Assembly (NCBI RefSeq): GCF_030056735.1
Contig: NZ_JASHKN010000001.1
Coordinates: 744,001 to 808,000 of the forward strand
Direction: 5' to 3'
Source: Rhodococcus sp. IEGM 1409
GTDB taxonomy: Bacteria > Actinomycetota > Actinomycetes > Mycobacteriales > Mycobacteriaceae
Length of the DNA: 64,000 nucleotides
Below the pieces are notes generated by a model. The model had not been told where the DNA came from. It saw nothing but the letters and a program-made list of their open reading frames with translations, and did no database searches. The number at the start of each line of letters is the position of its first letter. The first letter of the stretch is position 1. Shown here one piece after another: positions 7,335 through 17,255 of the stretch. The position numbers were made by a program, and so were the translations under genes.

Positions 7335-9227
7335 GTGCCCGGCGATCGACCCCGTACCTCAGTGGGGACAGCAACTGTCATCGTGATCGTGGGCGGTGGA
7401 CCCCGCGGTACCGGCGTACTCGAGCGTATCCTCGCTCACGAATCGGTAAACGCCGATCCCACGCCGATCGACATTCATGTCGTCGACCCGTATCCGGCAG
7501 GTGCCGGCCGTATTTGGCGAGGCAGCCAGGCGCCGCTCCTGTGGATGAATTCGACAACCGCGGACGTCACGATGTTCACCGACGCGACCACCGCAGTCAC
7601 CGGTCCGGTACTGCCGGGTCCGACGCTCGCGGAATGGGTCGCCGAGAACTCGGCTGAGCTTGCCCAATTCCCCGAAATCGCGGCAGAAGTGCCGACCGTC
7701 ACGCCGTCGTCGTTTGCATCGAGGTCACTGCAAAGCCGATACCTGAACTGGGTGTTCCAGACCGCGGTCGACTCTGCACCAGCGCACGTCGATGTTCGGG
7801 TTCATCGACGATCCGTGGTCGACATCGTGAACGTCGGCGAACTACAAAATGTTCATCTGGACGACGGCGTTGTCATCGAGGCGACGGCCGTCCTTCTCGC
7901 ACAAGGGCACCCGGATGCGTTGGCTGCCCCGCGCGAATCCGCACTGAGCAGCTTCGCGTCCGAACACGGGTTGACCTATGTAGGTCCGGGATATACCGCC
8001 GACCTCGACGCCGATGTTATTCCAGCAGGCGAGCCGGTGCTGATCGCCGGACTCGGGTTGGCTTTCATCGACTGGATGGTTCTGCTCGCCGAGAGCCGCG
8101 GCGGCGTTTTCGAACGCGGTGACGACGGCGCCCTCTCCTACGCTCCCTCGGGTCGGGAACCACTGTTGTATGCCGGATCTCGTCGCGGCGTGCCGTATCA
8201 CTCCAAGATTTCGTACTCGATCGCCGACGCTCTCCCACCGCTACCTCGGTTCTTCACCGCTGATCTTGTTCCCGGCGACGGGACGTTGGATTTCCGAAAC
8301 GACGTCTGGCCCTTGGCGTCGAAAGAACTGGCAGGCGCCCACTATCACGAACTGTTCGCGTCACACCCGGACCGGACGGTGGGCACCTGGGAGGAGTTCG
8401 ACGCCGAATTCGCCTCGCTGGCTTGGGGTTCGCCTCGATTGCAGGAACTGGTCGAGAACGCAGTCCCGAAGCCGGAAGACCGTATGGATCTCGAACGGCT
8501 GAACCGCCCACTCGGCGGCGAGCGCTACGACGGACTTGCCGAGGTCCAATCCCGGATCACCGAATACATCTCGGCAGACGTCGCGCGCCGGTCGGACCCG
8601 TATTTCAGCGCCGACGCAGCTGTCTTCTCAGCTCTGCTCTCGACGTACATGACTGTCGGAGAATTGTTGCGGCGCGGCAGAATCCCGGCCGAATCCGTAG
8701 CCAAGGACGTCGAGGGTTGGCTTCATTCGTTCTTCAGCTTCATTGCCAGTGGTCCGCCACCCGAGCGTCTGGAACAGTTGGTCGCCCTCAACGAGGCCGG
8801 CGTCGTCCAGTTCCTCGGCCCGGATTCGGTGTTCTCCACGGAGATCGATCCGGAAACGGGGGCTGGGATCTTTGTCGCTCGCAGTGCCTCGCACACCGAT
8901 ATCGTGGCCGCGAACACCCTCGTGGAAGCACGCTTGCCCGTCGCTTCCATCAGCGCGAGCGGTGACTCGCTCCTGCGGATGCTTCACGGTCGGGGCGAGG
9001 CAGTCGAACTACGTGCCACCGCCGACAGTTCCGCGAAGCTCGCAGTCGACGGCTCGTCACGAATTCTTCATCAGGACAACACCGCTCATCCTCGTCGCTT
9101 CGCTGCCGGGCCGTGGGTTGCCGGCCACAACTGGTCGGCGGCGTTCCCTCGCCCGCGCACCAATGCAGGGTTCTTCCGGCACAACGATGCCCTGGCGGTG
9201 GAGATTTTGGGCGCTGCGCGCCTGTGA
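7335..9227 (+). CDS. FAD/NAD(P)-binding protein under SAM riboswitch control
   Basis: A 630-aa protein with an N-terminal Rossmann dinucleotide fold (TVIVIVGGGPRGTGVLERI) of the FAD-NAD(P)-binding family seen in the NAD_binding_9 group. Later segments (EPVLIAGLGLAFIDWMVLL and LLYAGSRRGVPYHSK) match the second half of that family. The frame is open from GTG 7299, but that codon is part of the riboswitch core. GTG 7335 follows GGAGG at 7326-7330 and is the likely start; a later GTG at 7362 is possible. Control by a SAM riboswitch implies a role in methionine, sulfur or methyl-group metabolism. The reaction is unknown. The gene ends inside a strong convergent terminator. Confidence 0.82.
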   Translation: MPGDRPRTSVGTATVIVIVGGGPRGTGVLERILAHESVNADPTPIDIHVVDPYPAGAGRIWRGSQAPLLWMNSTTADVTMFTDATTAVTGPVLPGPTLAEWVAENSAELAQFPEIAAEVPTVTPSSFASRSLQSRYLNWVFQTAVDSAPAHVDVRVHRRSVVDIVNVGELQNVHLDDGVVIEATAVLLAQGHPDALAAPRESALSSFASEHGLTYVGPGYTADLDADVIPAGEPVLIAGLGLAFIDWMVLLAESRGGVFERGDDGALSYAPSGREPLLYAGSRRGVPYHSKISYSIADALPPLPRFFTADLVPGDGTLDFRNDVWPLASKELAGAHYHELFASHPDRTVGTWEEFDAEFASLAWGSPRLQELVENAVPKPEDRMDLERLNRPLGGERYDGLAEVQSRITEYISADVARRSDPYFSADAAVFSALLSTYMTVGELLRRGRIPAESVAKDVEGWLHSFFSFIASGPPPERLEQLVALNEAGVVQFLGPDSVFSTEIDPETGAGIFVARSASHTDIVAANTLVEARLPVASISASGDSLLRMLHGRGEAVELRATADSSAKLAVDGSSRILHQDNTAHPRRFAAGPWVAGHNWSAAFPRPRTNAGFFRHNDALAVEILGAARL

Positions 9228-9263
9228 GCGGTTAGGGAGTCCAGGGACTCCCTAACCGCTCAC
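9224..9263. terminator. Perfect 19-bp hairpin terminator shared by convergent genes
   Basis: Arms 9224-9242 and 9245-9263 are exact inverse complements with a 2-nt loop; the left arm begins GTGAGCGGTTAGG. The left arm includes the TGA stop (9225-9227) of the FAD-binding gene. The right side lies 16 bp from the end of the clp gene. There is no long T-run. Confidence 0.85.
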
Positions 9264-9279
9264 GGGGGCTGCGCCCCTC

Positions 9280-11703
<2,424 letters not shown>

Positions 11704-11724
11704 TCCGAAGCCTCCTTGCAGAAA

Positions 11725-11745
11725 GTTGAGCGTTACTGACTCAAT
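11725..11745. promoter_or_regulatory. HAIR-like element (HspR-type operator) upstream of the clp gene
   Basis: GTTGAGC (11725-11731), a 7-bp spacer, then ACTCAAT (11739-11745). The HAIR consensus of actinobacterial HspR is CTTGAGT-N7-ACTCAAG; the TTGAG and ACTCAA cores and the spacer length agree. It lies 22-42 bp upstream of the minus-strand start codon at 11703, where a repressor would block the promoter or initiation. Confidence 0.65.
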
Positions 11746-11817
11746 TAACGTGCATGGGGCTCGATCAATTCCCGCGGGCTCAGATTTGTTTCAACACCCT
11801 CGGGCCGAAGATCGTTC

Positions 11818-12333
11818 TCAACTACCGAAAGATCCGGTAGATCGACCGACCGGGTACGCCTCGATGTGCATGATCACCGATCCCTCGCAGGGACCACTCT
11901 TGATGTCGGTATGCCACGAACCCTTCAGGCTGCCATCGGGCTGAGGTGTGTAGTACGCGTCCGAGTGCGCCGGCGACCACACCTTGGGCACACCCTCACC
12001 CTGGTAGCAATCCCACTCCCAGTCATAGGGGTGCACCCAACTGGTTCCGTCCCAGGTATATTGCGCCGGCTGCGGCAAAGTCGGATTGGCGGGAGCCGGC
12101 CCGCCCACCACTGTGGCAACACAAACTCCGCCCGAGCAGTCCGTCTCGAACGTGTACGTATCCAAGAAATCCGGCTCCCATTGGCTGGCGGCCAGACTTG
12201 TACCCGTCTTGGTCGCGGCGAAGCGCTTGAGCGAGTAATCACCGGACCAGTTCGCGTCCGCCGCCCCCGCGGGCATCGCCCCTGCTACAAACCAACCAGC
12301 AACCAGCGCAACCACCAACAATGACTTCCGCAT
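11818..12333 (-). CDS. Secreted protein of unknown function
   Basis: A 171-aa protein with a classical signal peptide (MRKSLLVVALVAGWFVAGAMPAGA, likely cleavage after AGA near residue 24). The mature part is about 147 aa, rich in Trp, Tyr and Pro. It contains four cysteines (CSGGVC, WDCYQGEG, SGPCEGS) that could form two disulfides outside the cell. It resembles the small secreted beta-rich proteins of unknown function common in mycobacteria and Rhodococcus. It lies 12 bp downstream of the MFS exporter gene on the same strand and may be co-transcribed with it. Confidence 0.75.
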   Translation of the reverse strand: MRKSLLVVALVAGWFVAGAMPAGAADANWSGDYSLKRFAATKTGTSLAASQWEPDFLDTYTFETDCSGGVCVATVVGGPAPANPTLPQPAQYTWDGTSWVHPYDWEWDCYQGEGVPKVWSPAHSDAYYTPQPDGSLKGSWHTDIKSGPCEGSVIMHIEAYPVGRSTGSFGS

Positions 12334-12345
12334 GCGTGAAGTGAA

Positions 12346-13545
12346 TCACAAGCTATGTCCGAATTGTCGGATACTGGCCGCAAGAACACCGACCACGATC
12401 AGCACCAGCGCCACCAAGGGCAACGCTCCCGCACCCCTGTTCGCCAGGACCAATCCACCCACGACACCGCCCGCTGCGATCGCCGAATTGAAGATCGTCA
12501 CGAAAACCGATTGCGCAGTGTCCACCGCGTCGCCCGTCGTTTCCGCGAGCGCAGTCTGAAGGAGAGTGGGAGCGCCTCCGAATGCCACACCCCATACTGC
12601 AACGCTGAGTGCGATCACTGCGAAGTTGTCACCGCCGACGCCCAAGGCCGTCAAAGCTGCGGCAAAGACCACCAAGCTCAACATGGTGAGACTTCGAAGC
12701 GCCCGGTCGACGAACACCCCGACCACACCGATGCCCACGAAGGCGAAAAGTCCGAACACGAACAAGACGATTCCCAATCGATCGCCGAAACCGATGCGGT
12801 CCAGAAACGCCGCCAGATACGTGTACACAATGTTGTGCGCGAGGATCCACAAGAACGCGACAAGGAGAATCGGTCGTACGCCAGGCAAGACCAGGACTTT
12901 CCGCACCGACAGCCGCCGATCCGCTTGTTGCCCGGGAAAGTCCGGCATCACTGCGAGTATCCACACCACCAGAAGTAGCGCAGAACCCGACATCAATGCG
13001 AAGACGACGCGCCAATCGACCAAGGTCCCGAGCCACGCCCCCATCGGAACGCCGATTGCCAACGCAATCGGCTGTCCGACTGAGGCAACCGCAACGGCCC
13101 GCCCCTGCAGGTGAGGGGGCGCCATCCTGCGTGCGTACCCGGCAAGCAATCCCCACACCACACCTGCCGCCATGCCCGCCAGAAGCCGAACACCCAAGGT
13201 GAGAACAAAATTCGACGACAGCGCTGTCACCAGATTGAAGACACCGAACCCTACAATCGCCGACACCAGGACTGCGCGTCGTCGCAATCCCCGGGTCAAT
13301 GCGATCAGCGGTACAGCTCCTACGACCGAGCCCAACGCGTATGCAGTGACCAATTGCCCAGCGCCGGAGACAGATACGGACAGTCCTGACCCGATCTGCA
13401 CCAGTAGTCCGGCCGGCATGGTTTCGGTTGTGATCGCGATGAATCCCGCCATTGCGAGTGCCGACAACCCGGCCAGCGGTAGCGTCCGGACGGAATCGGT
13501 CTCCGCCAGCGCCGAAGTGGCAGTCTCGTCCGAGTTCGCGCTCAC
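12346..13545 (-). CDS. MFS transporter, DHA1 drug-efflux type
   Basis: A 399-aa integral membrane protein with 12 predicted hydrophobic helices. The loop between helices 2 and 3 has a degenerate motif A (TRGLRRRAVLVSAI), and motif C-like glycine-rich segments follow (AVASVGQPIALAIGVPMGAWLG), as in DHA1 efflux pumps related to arabinose/chloramphenicol exporters. It is expected to expel small hydrophobic compounds with proton exchange. The start overlaps the stop of the upstream dehydrogenase gene (ATGA, 13542-13545), so the two are translated together. The substrate is unknown. Confidence 0.88.
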   Translation of the reverse strand: MSANSDETATSALAETDSVRTLPLAGLSALAMAGFIAITTETMPAGLLVQIGSGLSVSVSGAGQLVTAYALGSVVGAVPLIALTRGLRRRAVLVSAIVGFGVFNLVTALSSNFVLTLGVRLLAGMAAGVVWGLLAGYARRMAPPHLQGRAVAVASVGQPIALAIGVPMGAWLGTLVDWRVVFALMSGSALLLVVWILAVMPDFPGQQADRRLSVRKVLVLPGVRPILLVAFLWILAHNIVYTYLAAFLDRIGFGDRLGIVLFVFGLFAFVGIGVVGVFVDRALRSLTMLSLVVFAAALTALGVGGDNFAVIALSVAVWGVAFGGAPTLLQTALAETTGDAVDTAQSVFVTIFNSAIAAGGVVGGLVLANRGAGALPLVALVLIVVGVLAASIRQFGHSL

Positions 13546-14444
13546 CTCGTCGGTGTTTCGGGACTGCCTTCGCCCGCCTGGCCGGAACGGACCAGTTCTG
13601 CAATCGACGCCCAGTCCATCTCGCCCTGACCGTTCGCCAGAGCCTGAGTGAGCACGCTTCGAAGTACGCCACCGAACGGCAAATCCAGATTGACGCTGCC
13701 GGCGGCGTCGAGCGCAAGCCTCAGATCCTTGAAGCCCAGAGCTGTGGTGAATCCCGCGGGCTCGTACTGACGCGTCGCGACGAGGTTTCCGTAGCTGGAG
13801 TAGACCGGTCCCGGGAAGATCGTCGAGGTCAGCAGTTCTACGAGTTGACTTCCGTCCACACCTGACCTCTCCCCCAATGTGATTGCCTCACCCAAGGATT
13901 GAATCGCGGCGAGGATGAGATAATTGCCGATGATCTTGACGATGTTGGCCTGCTCCGGACGCTCACCTTGTGGCCACGTGCGCGCCCCGATGACGTCGAA
14001 GAACGGCTGTACTCGCTCGAGAAGGGCACTGTCGCCGCCGGCGATGATGTTCAACTGACCAGCCTGAGCAACAGAAACGCGTCCGAACACCGGCGCCGCG
14101 ACGTAACCGATGCCGTACTCGGCGTGCAGTCCGGCGGCGCGCCTGGCAAGGTCGACGCTGACGGTGGCCATGTTGACGTGCACGGTCCCACTCGGAACGG
14201 ATGCGAGTACGGCGGGATCCAGAATGGCCGCGGACACAGCCGAATCATCCGCCAACATCGACAGCACCACACCGGACTCGAACGCCTCGGCAACGGTTTT
14301 CGCGCCGGTCGCCCCTTCCTCGACCAGTTCGGCTTCCGCTTCAGGGCTGCGATTCCACACCGTCACGTCGAAGCCTGCGCCCATCAGATTTCGTGCGATG
14401 GGACGACCCATCGCACCCAACCCGACCACGGAAACAGAAGTCAT
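13542..14444 (-). CDS. NAD(P)-dependent oxidoreductase, 3-hydroxyisobutyrate dehydrogenase-like
   Basis: A 300-aa beta-hydroxyacid dehydrogenase family protein. The N-terminal Rossmann motif is VVGLGAMGRPIARNLMGAGF (residues about 6-25). The catalytic-lysine region reads VKIIGNYLILAAIQSLGEAI (about 165-185), where the family has a GNxxxxxxxxxxxxE core after the lysine. The C-terminal part resembles the imine-reductase/6-phosphogluconate-dehydrogenase-like branch. It is the first gene of the operon with the MFS exporter and is divergent from the CGNR regulator. Two inverted repeats in the 108-bp gap suggest joint control. The substrate is not evident. Confidence 0.85.
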   Translation of the reverse strand: MTSVSVVGLGAMGRPIARNLMGAGFDVTVWNRSPEAEAELVEEGATGAKTVAEAFESGVVLSMLADDSAVSAAILDPAVLASVPSGTVHVNMATVSVDLARRAAGLHAEYGIGYVAAPVFGRVSVAQAGQLNIIAGGDSALLERVQPFFDVIGARTWPQGERPEQANIVKIIGNYLILAAIQSLGEAITLGERSGVDGSQLVELLTSTIFPGPVYSSYGNLVATRQYEPAGFTTALGFKDLRLALDAAGSVNLDLPFGGVLRSVLTQALANGQGEMDWASIAELVRSGQAGEGSPETPTR

Positions 14445-14464
14445 GGATTTCCCTCTCGAAAGTG

Positions 14465-14487
14465 TTGAACCATCTAAGACGGTTCAA
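14465..14487. promoter_or_regulatory. Inverted repeat operator 1 in the CGNR/dehydrogenase divergent promoter
   Basis: TTGAACC (14465-14471) and GGTTCAA (14481-14487) are perfect inverse complements separated by 9 bp. It lies 20-42 bp from the dehydrogenase start codon. The half-site GAACCATCT (14467-14475) recurs inverted in the second site. Confidence 0.65.
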
Positions 14488-14513
14488 GACTCTCACACGG
14501 GTACAGTTGCTGT

Positions 14514-14534
14514 CGAACCGGTTGAGATGGTTCG
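14514..14534. promoter_or_regulatory. Inverted repeat operator 2 next to the CGNR gene
   Basis: CGAACC (14514-14519) and GGTTCG (14529-14534) are inverse complements. AGATGGTTC (14525-14533) is the exact inverse of GAACCATCT in site 1. The pair is about 47 bp apart centre to centre and just upstream of the GTG of the CGNR gene, consistent with cooperative autoregulation. Confidence 0.6.
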
Positions 14535-14552
14535 CCACGAAGGAGGACGAAA

Positions 14553-15131
14553 GTGAACGAAGCAGGAGCTGATCAATCCGCTCGGGACGTCTTTCGGCTC
14601 GACAACGACACGCTCGCGTTCCGCTTCACCGCCACCCTCACCAATCGGAACGGCTCGAGGTTCGAGCGACTCACGAGCCCGCAGCGACTCGAATTATGGT
14701 TACGCGCCAACGATCTGATGGACACCCCAGCAAGAGCGACGGCAGACGACCTCCGCGGCGCGCAGGATTTACGTGAGGCCATTCATCGCATCGGAACCGC
14801 CGTGTGCGAGAACCGCCGCGCCTCACGCGCCGATGTCGGGATCGTCAACACCGCATCCGAACTCGGTGATGCCCACCTCGTCCTCGAGAATGGCCGAGCC
14901 CTCTGGAAATCAACCGGAGACAATCCGATCCGCGACGCTTTGTCGATAGTGGCTGCCGACGCCATCGCGGTGCTCGGCGGATCCGACCGCGACCGCGTCA
15001 AAGCATGCCAAGGCGACGGGTGCACCGGCCTCTACGTCGACACCAGTCGCGGCAACAACCGACGCTGGTGCTCGATGAACATCTGCGGAAACAAGGCGAA
15101 GAAATCCGCGATGACCGCGCGCGCCGACTAA
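14553..15131 (+). CDS. CGNR zinc-finger (ABATE-domain) putative transcriptional regulator
   Basis: A 192-aa protein. The N-terminal part (about 15-135) matches the ABATE putative stress-responsive domain. The C-terminal 45 residues are a CGNR zinc finger with the spacing KAC..DGC, then RRWCSMNICGNKAKK. Such proteins are presumed DNA-binding regulators. The start is GTG 14553 after a strong AAGGAGGA at about 14539-14547. It is divergent from the dehydrogenase-MFS operon, and shared inverted repeats suggest it represses both itself and that operon. Its last 4 bases overlap the convergent TMEM175-like gene. Confidence 0.85.
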   Translation: MNEAGADQSARDVFRLDNDTLAFRFTATLTNRNGSRFERLTSPQRLELWLRANDLMDTPARATADDLRGAQDLREAIHRIGTAVCENRRASRADVGIVNTASELGDAHLVLENGRALWKSTGDNPIRDALSIVAADAIAVLGGSDRDRVKACQGDGCTGLYVDTSRGNNRRWCSMNICGNKAKKSAMTARAD

Positions 15132-15757
15132 CTCATCTCACGCTTGCCGCCACTCGATTTCGACGCCACTCGGTTCCACAGCTTCTCGATCGGGGTCGAC
15201 AGTAGGAGTAGAAACAGCGGGAAATACGACGTCACTGGGACAAGCACGCTGACAAGCAGTGCCACCAGCATTATCAGGAAGGTGACAATCTCGGCCGTGA
15301 AATGCGGCTTTGCATTCTCCTCGCTCAACGACGGGTTGCGGACCAGACCCCACGCGACCACCGCCAGGCACGCAGCGCTGGCGGCCATCGTCCCGATGTA
15401 GAGAGCCCTGGTTCCCACGTCCTGGGACGGCGCTGCAACCAGCGCCGTCGGGAAGGGCAAGAACACGATGGTCAGTACCCATAACCCCAGTCCGCGCACA
15501 ACCACCTTGTCTGCGTCGATCACAAAACGAAGAAGTCGATGCTGCGACCACCACAGGCGGAAGATCACCAGAAAGCTCAGAGCGAAGGAGTAGAACTGCG
15601 CCGCGTGCTCGCGCAGCAACTCGGACGTGGTGCCGTGGTGGTCGCTGGTCAGCTCGACCAGCGGCAGAACGAGCAGCGTGATCGCGATGGCGACAATCGC
15701 GTCGATGAAAGTGACGTAGCGCTCGAAGTAGCGGGTTCGTTCCGCAATCTCAGCCAT
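15128..15757 (-). CDS. TMEM175-family (DUF1211) predicted potassium channel-like membrane protein
   Basis: A 209-aa membrane protein from ATG 15757. The first helix carries the family signature RYVTFIDAIVAIAITLLVLPL (residues about 11-31), equivalent to the RxxxFxDAxxAIAxTL selectivity-filter helix of bacterial TMEM175 potassium channels. Five more hydrophobic segments follow, giving the usual six. The frame runs open to 15886, but the first 43 residues are unlike the family, and the ATG at 15757 places the signature at the expected distance. It converges with, and overlaps by 4 bp, the CGNR gene. Confidence 0.82.
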   Translation of the reverse strand: MAEIAERTRYFERYVTFIDAIVAIAITLLVLPLVELTSDHHGTTSELLREHAAQFYSFALSFLVIFRLWWSQHRLLRFVIDADKVVVRGLGLWVLTIVFLPFPTALVAAPSQDVGTRALYIGTMAASAACLAVVAWGLVRNPSLSEENAKPHFTAEIVTFLIMLVALLVSVLVPVTSYFPLFLLLLSTPIEKLWNRVASKSSGGKREMS

Positions 15758-15835
15758 TGCGGAAGCATAAGCCTCACAACAAGAAACAGACCGGTGACGC
15801 CACTTTGCGGGAGTCGGGATCCCGAAACATACAAT

Positions 15836-15854
15836 TAACGAATCAAATTCGTTA
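15836..15854. promoter_or_regulatory. Palindromic operator A upstream of an MFS gene
   Basis: TAACGAAT (15836-15843), spacer CAA, ATTCGTTA (15847-15854): perfect 8-bp arms. It is a near copy of the palindrome at 15888-15910. The shape fits a TetR- or MarR-type dimer. It lies in the divergent region between the TMEM175-like gene and the MFS exporter gene. Confidence 0.7.
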
Positions 15855-15887
15855 TACCTCTTGACCGAGCCCTCGGCCGTCCCCATA

Positions 15888-15910
15888 CTTAACGAATCAC
15901 ATTCATTAAG
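15888..15910. promoter_or_regulatory. Palindromic operator B upstream of an MFS gene
   Basis: CTTAACGAAT (15888-15897), spacer CAC, ATTCATTAAG (15901-15910): 10-bp arms with one mismatch, sharing the TAACGAATCA core with operator A. The centres are 54 bp apart, about five helical turns, so two dimers could sit on the same DNA face. No regulator gene adjoins it, so the repressor is probably encoded elsewhere. Confidence 0.7.
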
Positions 15911-15973
15911 TGACTCGCATCACGCCATCAGGGGTCGGTTCCGCCACCCCCTTCAGGACTTGGGGTTGCCCTA

Positions 15974-17239
15974 GTGCCAATCAACGCTTCTGCGAATACG
16001 AAGTCCGACCGGGTTCCACTCACCGCCAACCGCGGTATTGCCGTCTTCAGCATCGGCGTCATGGGGTTCATCACCGCGAACCTCATACCGCTGATGATCG
16101 TGGCTCTGGTCGAGGACCTCGGTGTCACCGAATCTGCCGCTGGTGCCATCCTGACCGCATCGCTGCTGGTCTGCGCGGTCACCTGCCTCGCCACCACGCG
16201 GATCGCATCGGGTCCGCATCGTCATCTTCTCGGCCGCATCAGCCTGATCGCGATGGCTGCCGCATTCGGCGTCGCGGCCATCGCACCGTCCACGGTGATC
16301 GCGTGCGCCGCGATCATCATCGGCGGCGTCGGCGCTGGTGGAGCCGCATCCGTCGGTGGCGCGGCACTGGCAGCGCTCACGAACCCGGACCGGGTATCAA
16401 GCATCAGCGGACTCGTGAATCGGGTCGTCGTCACAGCGGTCCTCGCGCTCATTCCCATCCTCGGCACACACATGACCAACGCTTTCGGCATCGTCGCGGT
16501 CCTGGCACTTGCCACCGCCGCGACAGTGACCTGGTTGCCGTCATCCCCGGTGAAAGAGTCCTCGGTAAACGAGCCGCCCGAGAAAGACGAATCCGCCTCG
16601 GCAACCACGACTCTGCCTGCCGGAGTCAGCGCGAAACGACTCACTTTTGCAGGGACTGCCTTCCTCGCGATGCTCGCCGTCTGGGCGATCAGCGAGGACT
16701 CACTGTGGGCAGTACTCGGCATCATGGGCTCGGAGCACGCCGGGCTCTCGGACCAACAGATGGGTCTCGCACTGAGCGCATCAACGGCAGGTGGCGTCCT
16801 CGCAGCAGTTGTCCTGACCGCGCTGGGTTCTCGCGTCAGCCGGACAGTGTCGATCTCGGCACTCCTGATACTCGGGGCAATCCTGAAGCTGTCGGCTTGC
16901 CTCGCAACCGATTCCACGATCTACCTCATCCTGGTGATCGCCTGGAATACAACCTACGCAGCGACGTTCATCGTCTTGGTTGCCATCTCGGCGGCCCTCG
17001 ACGCCGCCGGCCGATGGTCCGCCCCACTACTGGGTACATACCTCATCGGCTCCGCGTTTGCGCCGTTGTTCGGTACTTCGGTGACTGCGAGCCTCGGCTA
17101 TCCGACCTTCGGAGTCATCATCTCAGGGATCAGCTTCGTCTTGTTGGTCCCGTTCGCCTTGGTATCGCGGCTCTCCGCACGTACCGAGGGTGCGTATCGT
17201 CACCACAGCGCCGCCATCACTACTACAGTCATCGCGTAA
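15974..17239 (+). CDS. MFS transporter
   Basis: A 421-aa protein with 12 hydrophobic helices and a charged central loop (SSPVKESSVNEPPEKDESAS, about residues 194-213) between the two six-helix halves, typical of major-facilitator permeases. The start is GTG 15974, downstream of two palindromic operators. It is followed after 16 bp by the amidohydrolase gene, so the two form an operon. A plausible reading is uptake or export of the amidohydrolase substrate or product. The substrate is unknown. Confidence 0.85.
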   Translation: MPINASANTKSDRVPLTANRGIAVFSIGVMGFITANLIPLMIVALVEDLGVTESAAGAILTASLLVCAVTCLATTRIASGPHRHLLGRISLIAMAAAFGVAAIAPSTVIACAAIIIGGVGAGGAASVGGAALAALTNPDRVSSISGLVNRVVVTAVLALIPILGTHMTNAFGIVAVLALATAATVTWLPSSPVKESSVNEPPEKDESASATTTLPAGVSAKRLTFAGTAFLAMLAVWAISEDSLWAVLGIMGSEHAGLSDQQMGLALSASTAGGVLAAVVLTALGSRVSRTVSISALLILGAILKLSACLATDSTIYLILVIAWNTTYAATFIVLVAISAALDAAGRWSAPLLGTYLIGSAFAPLFGTSVTASLGYPTFGVIISGISFVLLVPFALVSRLSARTEGAYRHHSAAITTTVIA

Positions 17240-17255
17240 GGATCACGTAGAAGTC

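Noticed and set aside
15910-17250. A 446-codon arginine/glycine-rich frame over the MFS gene
   Set aside because: Same-strand alternative frame; composition is typical of shifted GC-rich coding DNA.
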